Below, in pieces: positions 9,717 to 17,412 of a stretch of 64,000 bases of DNA. The notes beneath the pieces were generated by a model. It was not told the origin of the DNA and did no database searches. It saw nothing but the letters and a program-made list of their open reading frames with translations. This DNA is from JAIRMO01 sp046533115 (GTDB taxonomy: Bacteria; Spirochaetota; Spirochaetia; Treponematales; Breznakiellaceae). The translations under genes and the position numbers were made by a program. The stretch covers positions 259,163-323,162 of the forward strand of contig NZ_JAJQRC010000001.1 of NCBI RefSeq assembly GCF_046533115.1. Direction: 5' to 3'. Positions within the stretch are counted from its first letter, which is position 1; each line of letters starts with the position of its first letter.

Positions 9717-10307
9717 TCACATACCGCTGCTTAAATACATAATTGCCTGTTTAAAAAGCTGTTTTTCCTTTTCCGCTTCCGATACACCCGGGGTAAGGGC
9801 AGCCTCTGCCCTGCCTAGGGCCTCTACCGCCGCTTTTCGGTCATAACCCATGCCGATCAACGCCTCGGCCAACTCCCCGTAGACGGTCCGGGGCGCCTCC
9901 GCCGGGGAGGTGAGGCGGCCCTTTAAGGCCAGGATCATCTTTTGGGCGGTTTTTTTCCCCAGCCCCGGTACCGCTTCAAGCCGGCCGAGGTCCTCATTTT
10001 CCAAGGCCCGCTCCAGTTCTTCCTGACCTATCCCCCCCATGATCTTAATCGCCCCTTTGGGGCCTATCCCCTCTACCTTGAGGAGTTCCAGGAAGGTACT
10101 CCGGCGTTTATCATCGGAGAAGCCGAAAAGCCGCAGCTGATCCTCCCGGTGGTACAACCAGGTAAAAACCCTTCCCTCCTCTCCCACCGGGGGAAGCCGG
10201 CTTATATCCGTGGCGGGGACCGTAATATCCCATTCCATGCTTCCGGAGAGGATATAGAGGGCATCGGCATGTTTTTCGGTAATAATTCCCCGAATGCTGT
10301 TGAACAT
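9717..10307 (-). CDS. ruvA: Holliday junction DNA helicase subunit RuvA
   Basis: 196 residues. N-terminal OB fold (MFNSIRGIITEKHADALYI), two helix-hairpin-helix motifs (FLELLKVEGIGPKGAIKIM and RLEAVPGLGKKTAQKMILALKG) and the small C-terminal domain that contacts RuvB (EALIGMGYDRKAAVEAL). It binds four-way DNA junctions. The open frame extends 39 codons further upstream, but MFNSIRG matches the family start and GTGGAG precedes it. It overlaps nothing; ruvC ends 62 bases upstream of this start. ruvB is not in the window. Confidence 0.94.
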   Translation of the reverse strand: MFNSIRGIITEKHADALYILSGSMEWDITVPATDISRLPPVGEEGRVFTWLYHREDQLRLFGFSDDKRRSTFLELLKVEGIGPKGAIKIMGGIGQEELERALENEDLGRLEAVPGLGKKTAQKMILALKGRLTSPAEAPRTVYGELAEALIGMGYDRKAAVEALGRAEAALTPGVSEAEKEKQLFKQAIMYLSSGM

Positions 10308-10368
10308 ATCTCCACTATACCCCAGCGGAAGGGCCCATTTCAAGGAGTTTCCGGGGATTCTGTTTTCC

Positions 10369-10935
10369 TTAAAATAAGGATGAATGGGCGCAGCATACCG
10401 CCGCCCCCAGGGCATCCGCGGCATGATCCGGGGTGGGGATGGCCGCCAGTCCCAGGATCAAACGAACCATTTCCTGAATTTGCCCTTTGTCCGCGCTCCC
10501 CCTGCCCACCACGGCCTGCTTGATTAAGCGGGGGGTAAACTCCCTGACCGGTATTTCCCGTTCCGCCAGGGCCATAGCGAGTACCCCCCGGGCTTCGGCT
10601 ACCGGCATGGCGCTGGTGATGTTCCGGCCAAAATAGAGGGTCTCGATGGCGGACTCCCCGGGTTTATACATATCCAATACGGAGCAAAAGGCTTTATAAA
10701 TACAAAAAAGCCGTTCCGCTCCGGAACGGTCCGGGTGAGTTTCAATACAACCATGGGCAACATAAATAAGCCGCTGCCCATCAAAATCAACAATGCCCCA
10801 GCCGGAAGCGGCCAGTCCGGGGTCAATTCCAATGATCCGCCGGACCCGGCCTCCTGATATCCCCGGGGCCGGTAGAACCCTCGGCCCTTCCGCGGATTCA
10901 AACTCCGGAGGCGGGTTTTTTCTATTCCGCTTCAA
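10369..10935 (-). CDS. ruvC: Crossover junction endodeoxyribonuclease RuvC, start unclear
   Basis: It resolves Holliday junctions produced by RuvAB. The conserved core begins RRIIGIDPGLAASGWGI with the catalytic Asp in IDPG, followed by IETLYFGRN (catalytic Glu), and DHAADALGAA with the last acidic pair. The core of about 158 residues from base 10845 fits the family. No ATG, GTG or TTG lies in frame near that point even though AGGAGG precedes it. The nearest usable in-frame start is TTG at 10935, overlapping the yebC end by 14 bases, or ATG at 11001 further inside yebC. I give the TTG; a rare codon (ATC/ATT) near 10836 is possible. Confidence 0.85.
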   Translation of the reverse strand: MKRNRKNPPPEFESAEGPRVLPAPGISGGRVRRIIGIDPGLAASGWGIVDFDGQRLIYVAHGCIETHPDRSGAERLFCIYKAFCSVLDMYKPGESAIETLYFGRNITSAMPVAEARGVLAMALAEREIPVREFTPRLIKQAVVGRGSADKGQIQEMVRLILGLAAIPTPDHAADALGAAVCCAHSSLF

Positions 10936-11662
10936 AACCTTCGGGGATTTCAATATTGGAATATACGTTCTGCACGTCGTCGTTTTCTTCGAGCCTATCA
11001 ATCAAGCGCAGGATTTTTGCGGTGGCATCATTGTCCAGGGTTACTCCCACTTCGGGAACCATGCTGATTTCGGCGTTGAGGGTTTCCAGCCCCTTCTCGT
11101 TCAGGGCGTTTAAGACCGTCTCAAAATCCTCGGGGACGGTGGTAACCTCAATGATCCCATCGGAAAGGGCCACATCCTCCGCCCCTCCCTCCAGGGCAGC
11201 CTCCATAATCTGATCTTCGGTGTACTTTTCCCCGTCAAAGGTAATGATGCCCTGCCGTTTAAAAAGCCGGGACACGGCGCCGGCGGTAGCCAGGTTACCG
11301 CCCGCCCGGGTCAGGATATTCCGCACATCTGCGGCGGCCCGGTTTTTGTTATCCGTAAGGACTTCGATTAGAATCGCCACTCCCCCCGGGGCATAGGCCT
11401 CGTAGGTAAGTTCTTCGTAATTGACCCCTTCCAGCTCCCCGGTACCCTTCTTGATAGCCCGGTCGATATTATCCTTAGGCATATTTGCCCCCCGGGCCTT
11501 TAAAACAGCGGTTCTTAACCGGGGGTTACCCTCAGGATCACCCCCGCCCATTCGGGCGGCAATAGAAATTTCTTTAATCAGCTTGGTGAACATTTGGCCG
11601 CGTTTTGCGTCCGCGGCGCCCTTCTTGTGTTTAATAGTCGCCCATTTACTGTGGCCGGACAT
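10922..11662 (-). CDS. yebC: YebC/PmpR family protein
   Basis: 246 residues starting MSGHSKWATIKHKKGAADAK, the hallmark of the family, which acts in transcription control or in relief of ribosome stalling at proline-rich stretches. Three-domain length is normal (about 240-250). The start has AAGGAG six bases upstream; the longer open frame to 11785 is rejected because it adds an unrelated N-terminus. It sits upstream of ruvC-ruvA, the common yebC-ruvCA order. Assignment is firm. Confidence 0.95.
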   Translation of the reverse strand: MSGHSKWATIKHKKGAADAKRGQMFTKLIKEISIAARMGGGDPEGNPRLRTAVLKARGANMPKDNIDRAIKKGTGELEGVNYEELTYEAYAPGGVAILIEVLTDNKNRAAADVRNILTRAGGNLATAGAVSRLFKRQGIITFDGEKYTEDQIMEAALEGGAEDVALSDGIIEVTTVPEDFETVLNALNEKGLETLNAEISMVPEVGVTLDNDATAKILRLIDRLEENDDVQNVYSNIEIPEGFEAE

Positions 11663-11787
11663 GATAACTCCTTCTCCTGGATACGAATTTTCCGTACCCC
11701 TTTTATTTAGCATACGGGGTGTATACTCCCCGTACTTAAAACTTCTATAAAACTGAAGTTTTGGGAATGCAGCGATAACCTTCAAAT

Positions 11788-12021
11788 TTACCGGGTTTCA
11801 AATTTACCGGTCTGCATAGCCTTTTCAATAGCATCTTTCACTAAACGATCGTACCATTCGTAGGTGAAGGGCTGTTTTGTCCTGATCACCGGTTTTAACG
11901 ATAATTCCAGCTGATCTTTGCAGGATTCACAGAGCTCCCTATGGGCTAAATGAAAATAATTACGTCCCGCCACCGGTTGGGATATGTTTTTTTTGCAAAC
12001 ATCACAGGTTAAGGTCTTCAT
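11788..12021 (-). CDS. Small CxxC...CxxC protein, unknown function
   Basis: 77 residues. Two Cys pairs (C-D-V-C near the N-terminus and C-E-S-C about 25 residues later) suggest one zinc-binding ribbon; a helical charged tail follows. I do not recognise the family. The ATG at 12021 is chosen because AAGGAG lies six bases upstream; the ATG at 12027 abuts the ribosome site. It is the first gene of the minus-strand run that continues with yebC, 125 bases downstream. Confidence 0.7.
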   Translation of the reverse strand: MKTLTCDVCKKNISQPVAGRNYFHLAHRELCESCKDQLELSLKPVIRTKQPFTYEWYDRLVKDAIEKAMQTGKFETR

Positions 12022-12027
12022 TACCAT

Positions 12028-12340
12028 CTCCTTATTATGACGAATCGGGCTTGTCTCAAAATCCGGTTAAAACCGGCTTGAGAAAAAGCGGTCTAAAAGC
12101 CCAAATTAAGCCCGCCCGCTTTTCCCTTTAAATTTAAGGCCGCTTGACAAGCACGGCGTATATTTCAAAATTTGACCTTCTGAAACAAGCTCTATTTTAT
12201 AATATCCTAATAAGTTTAAAATGTCGAGATATTATCAGGGATTTAAAAAAAATATATTGAAGCTTTTTTAAAAATGTCCCCTTTTGAAAAAAGCTCTATT
12301 TCCATCCCTCAAAACGACCGATTATAGGGGAAGATACCCG
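12028..12340. other. Divergent intergenic region with dyads
   Basis: This region separates the minus-strand run from the NeuB-like gene. It holds an interrupted dyad at 12055-12082 (CTCAAAATCCGGTT against AACCGGCTTGAG), a TTGACA at 12144, a TTCAAAATTTGACC element near 12168 that recurs near 47468, and a TATAAT at about 12198. No protein-coding frame here is convincing. Confidence 0.45.
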
Positions 12341-13459
12341 ATGAAACCTAGAAACGATCCCCCCCATTTTATCATCAATACCATCCCCTATAACCGGAAA
12401 AAGGTACTGATCATCGCCGAATTAGGTACCTCCCATGGCGCGGACCCGATAAAAGCCAAAGAGCTGATCGATGCCGCGGCCAAAGCCGGGGCGGATGGTA
12501 TAAAATTTCAAATTGTTTATGCCGATGAGATCCTCCATCCCAATACCGGTGAAGTTACCCTGCCCGGCGGAAAGATCCGCCTCTATGACCGGTTTAAACA
12601 ACTTGAAACAAGCCCGGATTTTTACGCGGAATTAAAGGAATATGTGGAATCCCGGGGACTTTTGTTTCTGGCAACCCCCTTTGGCCTCCGAAGCGCCCGG
12701 GAGTTACGGGCCTTGCATCCGCAGATCCTCAAGGTCGCTTCGCCGGAACTCAACTATACCGCCCTGCTTGGTGAATTGGCTTCGTATCGTATACCGATGA
12801 TGCTCTCCACCGGCGTATCCAAACTGGCGGATATTGAGGCCGCCCTGGATATTACCGGTCACGACCAGGTCTGTCTGCTCCACTGTGTTACCTCCTATCC
12901 CGCGCCGGAACGGGATTATAACCTCCGGGTCCTTCCGAATCTCGGCGTCCTCTTTGGGGTGAGTATGGGGATAAGCGATCACAGCCCGGATCCGGAGTTG
13001 GTTCCCGCCCTGGCCGTGGCTATGGGGGCGGCGGTGATTGAAAAACATTTCTGCCTGTCCAGGAACGATCCGGGACTTGATGACCCCATAGCCCTTCCTC
13101 CGGCGGAATTTTTCCGGATGACCGGGACCATTCGACGGGCCTCATCCATGGAAACCGGGGATATCGCGGACGCCCTCTCTAAAGAGCGGGGTAGCGAAAT
13201 AGTGGAAGCCATCCTGGGGGACGGGGTCAAGCGGCTTGCCCCTTCGGAGGCGGCCAATTATGAAAAAACCAACCGCTCGATCCATGCCGTCCATGATATT
13301 CCCCGGGGAAAGATCATACATCCCGGGGATCTGGCCATCCTGCGGACAGAAAAAATACTCCGTCCCGGCCTGTCCCCTTCCTGGGAACCCCAGTTATACG
13401 GCAGAAAAGCCCTGAATTTTATTCCCGCCGGTCAGGGGGTACGCTTTGAGGATATATAA
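12341..13459 (+). CDS. neuB: NeuB-like sialic/nonulosonic acid synthase
   Basis: 372 residues. The NeuB TIM barrel starts with IIAELGTSHGADPIKAKELIDAAAKAGADGIKFQ and carries the family STG and GISDHS...EKHFCLSR motifs. The C-terminal SAF (antifreeze-like) domain is present (NRSIHAVHDIPRGKIIHPGDLAILR). Such enzymes condense phosphoenolpyruvate with a hexosamine to give N-acetylneuraminate, legionaminate or pseudaminate. Which sugar is used cannot be read from sequence. The ATG at 12341 has a GGGGA stretch upstream; a TTG 57 bases earlier is less likely. A glycan cluster with a PseG-like and an SpsF-like enzyme lies at 50-57 kb, so flagellin or surface glycosylation is plausible. Confidence 0.88.
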   Translation: MKPRNDPPHFIINTIPYNRKKVLIIAELGTSHGADPIKAKELIDAAAKAGADGIKFQIVYADEILHPNTGEVTLPGGKIRLYDRFKQLETSPDFYAELKEYVESRGLLFLATPFGLRSARELRALHPQILKVASPELNYTALLGELASYRIPMMLSTGVSKLADIEAALDITGHDQVCLLHCVTSYPAPERDYNLRVLPNLGVLFGVSMGISDHSPDPELVPALAVAMGAAVIEKHFCLSRNDPGLDDPIALPPAEFFRMTGTIRRASSMETGDIADALSKERGSEIVEAILGDGVKRLAPSEAANYEKTNRSIHAVHDIPRGKIIHPGDLAILRTEKILRPGLSPSWEPQLYGRKALNFIPAGQGVRFEDI

Positions 13460-13903
13460 TCGACCGTAAAGAACGCCGCTTTTTAGCCCCCGGTAGCATC
13501 CCTTGAAAAATTTCTAAATATCGACAAAAATATACTTATAGAAATTGAGGCTTTTTCCTATATTTAGTTAATTTGTCTTTTAAAATCATGGCCCGGGTGG
13601 GTTATAGGATTTTGAAGGGGCCCCAATTTTTTCACTTGAGTCAATTTCAATTCTTGGTTATTTTAAAATTAGGGATATTTCCCCCAATTAACTGGGTTTT
13701 GGAGATGGTTCGTGGTTTGTGAAAACCGGACATGAGACTGCTTTTTTTGAGATTTTTTCCAAAACCAACCGAGGTTTCGGAGAAGTTTTTTGTTTTATCG
13801 CCAATGAACCTTGATTCGCCGGCGATGAAATTGTAATGTTTTAGCGGAAATTGTTTGGAAACCGAAGGGTCCGGACAATTCCAATAAATTTGGAGCATAT
13901 GAT
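13460..13903. other. Non-coding stretch before unknown gene
   Basis: 444 bases, AT-rich. No convincing gene: the only long frame (minus, 13647-13910) has no family-like sequence and no ribosome site. An imperfect inverted repeat GGAAATTGT...ACAATTCC at about 13850-13886 lies just ahead of the next start and could be an operator or hairpin. Confidence 0.4.
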
Positions 13904-14719
13904 ATGGCAAATTCTCTGACCGGACCGGCTCACTATTTAGAGAAATTTGGCGATCAGAGTGTCGTATGTAATAAATTCGCTTTAAACAAATTGGGGGTAG
14001 CCCAGGGGCAGTGTTTTTTAAAAATAGGTGAATATGTTATTCTCTGTGTGCCCTTTCAATTTGGGTTTAAACGTTCATTGTTTTTCGCCTCCCTTTCAAA
14101 GCAGGAATTACTCTTTTTTAAGCGGTATGTAAATGAAATTATAGGGCTTTCCATAACCTTTACCCGGGCCGGGAGGGGTGAACCGCTTAAATTTTTTATC
14201 CGCTGTAACCTGACTACCATAGGACATATGAAGGGAAGGGAAAATGTGGGGCTATTTGTGGTGGATTTTAAAAATACGCCTAATGATTTCGTTGTCATTA
14301 TGGGGGAATTTTTGGAAAACCAGGAGCGGATGAAGGCCCAATATGAAGATTATGGCAAAACCGCTATACGAATAACCCCGTTAACCGCAAAAATGTTGGG
14401 CTACAATCTGTATGCCGCTGTTGTTGAACCGAATGCGGAGGTCCGGCGTATTCAAATTTCTAGTTTAAGTACCAAAACCATCGAACACCTGGAAGCGGCC
14501 GGTTCTTCCTACCGGTTCCCCGGAACCTCCGTGGCATACCAGCTTTTCTTTAAAAAGCACCGGATCATCATTAGCGGTACCATTGTTTCCGTAGTCACCC
14601 TCCCCCAGGGTATCATAAAAACCGTCTCAACCCTGGCATTTAGTCCGGAGCTGGTGGAAATAATAAATGATTATTGGTATAATTTTCATTCGAGCCCCGC
14701 GTTGGAAAAAGTCCGGTGA
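13904..14719 (+). CDS. Conserved-looking protein of unknown function
   Basis: 271 residues with no signal peptide or clear transmembrane helix. It reads as two beta-rich halves: residues 20-70 (CNKFALNKLGVAQGQCFLKIGEYVILCVPF) and 170-260 (IQISSLSTKTIEHLEAAGSSYRFPGTSVAYQLFF). This is faintly reminiscent of PilZ-type folds, but the RxxxR and D/NxSxxG signatures are absent, so I do not assign it. TTTGGAG lies 9 bases before the ATG. It precedes hisS by 55 bases on the same strand. Confidence 0.7.
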   Translation: MANSLTGPAHYLEKFGDQSVVCNKFALNKLGVAQGQCFLKIGEYVILCVPFQFGFKRSLFFASLSKQELLFFKRYVNEIIGLSITFTRAGRGEPLKFFIRCNLTTIGHMKGRENVGLFVVDFKNTPNDFVVIMGEFLENQERMKAQYEDYGKTAIRITPLTAKMLGYNLYAAVVEPNAEVRRIQISSLSTKTIEHLEAAGSSYRFPGTSVAYQLFFKKHRIIISGTIVSVVTLPQGIIKTVSTLAFSPELVEIINDYWYNFHSSPALEKVR

Positions 14720-14774
14720 GTTTTTAAAATTTCCCCGGTGCCGGGGAAATCTGTTTTTCTGACGTGGGGTAGTT

Positions 14775-16079
14775 ATGGCTGACCTTATCACACCAAAAAT
14801 ACTTAAGGGGTTTCGGGATTTTTTACCGGGGGCGGAGATTAAACGCCGGGATCTGGTTGAGCAGATAGAAAAGTCTTTTCGGGCCCATGGTTTTGTTCCC
14901 ATTGATACGCCGGTATTGGAATATTCGGAGATACTCCTGGGAAAAGGAGGGGGGGAAACGGAAAAACAGATATACCGTTTCCATGATCACGGCGGCCGGG
15001 ATGTGGCCCTGCGTTTTGATCTTACCGTACCCTTTGCCCGGTTTTTAGCGGAGCACCGGCCGGAACTTACCCTTCCCTTTAAGCGTTATCATATCGCCAA
15101 GGTGTGGCGGGGCGAAAACACCCAGCGGGGCAGATACCGGGAATTTACCCAATGTGACTTTGATATCGTGGGTAGTGACAGCCCCGCCGCGGATTTTGAG
15201 ATCCTCCTGCTGATGCGGAATACCCTGTTGGCTGTCGGCGCCGGGGAGGCAACCATCCGCCTGAATCACCGGGGCTTTTTTAACCGGTTCCTTGCAAAAA
15301 TCGATGCCGGAGAAAAATCGCCGGAAATTCTGCGGATCGTGGATAAACTTGCCAAAATAGGCAGAGACGAGACCGGGAAACTTCTGGCGGAGCTTTTGGG
15401 GGAAGAACGGGCCCGGGCGGTACTCGGCTATATTGAAACCAAGGGTTCCTATGAGGATACGTTACAGGCTATGATCCGCTTTGTCGGGGAGGACACCCCC
15501 GAATCGGACCGGCTTTGGATGCTCCGCCGTTTTATGAAGGATACCGGAACCACCGCTTCCTTTATGCTGGATCCTTCTATTACCCGGGGACTTGATTATT
15601 ATACCGGGGTGGTTTACGAAACCTTTTTGAATGGGCTCCCGGAGATAGGTTCGGTGTGTTCCGGCGGCCGTTATGATAATTTAGTGGGCTTGTATTCCCG
15701 GGAAAAGATCTCCGGGGTTGGTTCCTCTATCGGTTTAGACCGGCTTATCGCCGCTTTAGAAACCCTGGAAATGACCGTGGAAAAAAACACCTACGCCCCC
15801 CTGGTGATTGCCTGTATCCGGGAAGAGGATGCCGGGGCATATCAAAGTTTAGCCGCTAGATTTCGCGGGGCGGGCATTGCCTGTGAGGTGTTTTTTGAAC
15901 CGATAAAGCTTACCCAGCAGTTTATTTTAGCGGAAAAAAAAGGCGCCCCATGGGTTGTCATCCCCGACGGAGCGGCCCCCCTTGACCGTCCGCTTACGCT
16001 GCGGGAAATCGCCCAACGGCAAAACCGGGAGGGTCTTTCCTGGGAAGAGGCGGCCCGGATCATACAAGAAGACCGGTAG
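14775..16079 (+). CDS. hisS: Histidyl-tRNA synthetase
   Basis: 434 residues, class II synthetase. Motif 1 (KRRDLVEQIEKSFRAHGF), motif 2 (ALRFDLTVPFARF...KRYHIAKVWRGENTQRGRYREFTQCDFDIVG) and the histidine-A loops (RGLDYYTGVVYE, SVCSGGRYDNL) are intact, and a C-terminal anticodon-binding domain follows. It charges tRNA-His in the cytoplasm. Normal length. It is convergent with the aminotransferase downstream; a weak GGGCC...GGCCC dyad lies between the two stops. Confidence 0.97.
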   Translation: MADLITPKILKGFRDFLPGAEIKRRDLVEQIEKSFRAHGFVPIDTPVLEYSEILLGKGGGETEKQIYRFHDHGGRDVALRFDLTVPFARFLAEHRPELTLPFKRYHIAKVWRGENTQRGRYREFTQCDFDIVGSDSPAADFEILLLMRNTLLAVGAGEATIRLNHRGFFNRFLAKIDAGEKSPEILRIVDKLAKIGRDETGKLLAELLGEERARAVLGYIETKGSYEDTLQAMIRFVGEDTPESDRLWMLRRFMKDTGTTASFMLDPSITRGLDYYTGVVYETFLNGLPEIGSVCSGGRYDNLVGLYSREKISGVGSSIGLDRLIAALETLEMTVEKNTYAPLVIACIREEDAGAYQSLAARFRGAGIACEVFFEPIKLTQQFILAEKKGAPWVVIPDGAAPLDRPLTLREIAQRQNREGLSWEEAARIIQEDR

Positions 16080-16113
16080 GGCCCTCAAAACCTAAAGGCC
16101 CCCTTGCACCGGA

Positions 16114-17313
16114 TCAGAACCCGGCGGCCTGCCACTCGGCGGCGGCTTTTTTAAAGGCCCCCGCCGAGGCTGTTATCACCCCTTCGTCCACACAATAGGC
16201 AAAACGGACCCAGCCGGGTTTTCCAAAGCCCCTCCCCCCTACTCCCAGGATGAGGTGTTTTTTTAGATGGTTTACAAAGGCCCCATCATCCCCGCTTGTT
16301 CCGGGAACCTGGGCGAAGAGGTAAAACGCCCCCTCGGGTTCGGCATAGGAGATACCCGCGTCATCCAGCACCTTTTTAAAGGCATCCCGCCGCCGGGCAT
16401 ATACCTCCACATCCACCCGGGCATCGGTAAGCTCCGCCACGATCCGCTGCATCAAAGCCGGGGCGTTAACATAGCCCAAAACCCTGGTGCCGTAAATAAG
16501 GGCGGCCAGGACCTGATCCTGATCCCGAATCCCCGGATTTACCGCAATATACCCAATCCGTTCACCGGGCAGCGAAAGACTCTTGGAATAGGAGGTTACC
16601 ACCAGGGATTCCTCATAGGCGGAAAGTATCGGGGGAACCCGGATTTGATTATAGGCGATCTCCCGGTAGGGTTCGTCGGCGATAAGATAGGGAAAACGAC
16701 CGGTTTTTTTTCCGTGGTTCCGTAAAACATCCGCCAAGGCGGCGATGGTTTCTTCCGGGTAGATCCTGCCGGTAGGATTATGGGGGGAATTGATCAACAC
16801 CGCGGCGGTTTTTTCCGAGAGTCCGGCCGCTATGGCAGGGATATTGAGGTTAAAATCGGGCAGGGAATCTACCTCGATGAGACGTCCCCCATGGTTTGCC
16901 GCATAGGCCTTGTATTCCATAAAATAGGGCCGGGAGACCACCACCTCATCCCCGGGATTGAGCAGGGCCTTGAGGACCACATTGAGCCCCCCCGCGGCCC
17001 CGACCGCCATGATGATATGGGCTCCCCCCAGGGTTACCCCCTGTTCCCGGGATGCTTTTTTTGCCAAGATTTCCCGTACCTCGGGAAATCCCGCATTGGG
17101 CATATAACCATGGGAACCTTTTTTATCCTCCTCCGCGAGTTTTACCAATATGTTATGAAACGCGGGGGGGGGATCAATATCGGGGTTTCCGATGGAAAAA
17201 TCAAATACCTTATCGGCTCCGTATTGTTTTTTTAGCTGGGCCCCCTCTTCAAACATTTTTCGAATAAGGGATGATGAACTTAACGCTTCTTGTACCGCAT
17301 TGGCTATGGGCAT
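16114..17313 (-). CDS. PLP-dependent aminotransferase, aspartate-aminotransferase-like
   Basis: 399 residues, fold type I class I/II. It shows FSIGNPDIDPPP near the N-terminus, NSPHNPTGRIYPEE, the DEPYREI element and the PLP lysine in SYSKSLSLPGERIGY, plus the substrate carboxylate-binding Arg near the C-terminus (GWVRFAYC). Substrate cannot be fixed; aspartate or another amino-acid aminotransferase fits. GGAGG lies five bases upstream of the chosen ATG. It lies 99 bases downstream of thrA in the same direction, with a dyad between, so co-regulation with aspartate-family synthesis is possible. Confidence 0.9.
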   Translation of the reverse strand: MPIANAVQEALSSSSLIRKMFEEGAQLKKQYGADKVFDFSIGNPDIDPPPAFHNILVKLAEEDKKGSHGYMPNAGFPEVREILAKKASREQGVTLGGAHIIMAVGAAGGLNVVLKALLNPGDEVVVSRPYFMEYKAYAANHGGRLIEVDSLPDFNLNIPAIAAGLSEKTAAVLINSPHNPTGRIYPEETIAALADVLRNHGKKTGRFPYLIADEPYREIAYNQIRVPPILSAYEESLVVTSYSKSLSLPGERIGYIAVNPGIRDQDQVLAALIYGTRVLGYVNAPALMQRIVAELTDARVDVEVYARRRDAFKKVLDDAGISYAEPEGAFYLFAQVPGTSGDDGAFVNHLKKHLILGVGGRGFGKPGWVRFAYCVDEGVITASAGAFKKAAAEWQAAGF

Positions 17314-17347
17314 ACTATCCTCCGTTTTATTTTTTCTGCTAAGGGGC

Positions 17348-17377
17348 GGTTTCAAAACCCCTCTGAATTTTGAAACC
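17348..17377. repeat. TTTCAAA dyad between thrA and aminotransferase
   Basis: Perfect 10-bp inverted repeat GGTTTCAAAA...TTTTGAAACC with a 10-base loop. It sits 35 bases past the thrA stop and ahead of the aminotransferase. Similar TTTCAAA dyads occur at 47342-47367 and, less perfectly, near 12168 and 47468. It may be a terminator-like hairpin or a regulator site. Confidence 0.55.
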
Positions 17378-17412
17378 ATCCCTATGAGGTATGAATACCT
17401 CTGGGCGGCTCC

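Noticed and set aside
13647..13910. Minus-strand open frame of 87 codons in the gap before the unknown gene
   Set aside because: No ribosome site, no motif, and it overlaps the probable control region of the plus-strand gene.
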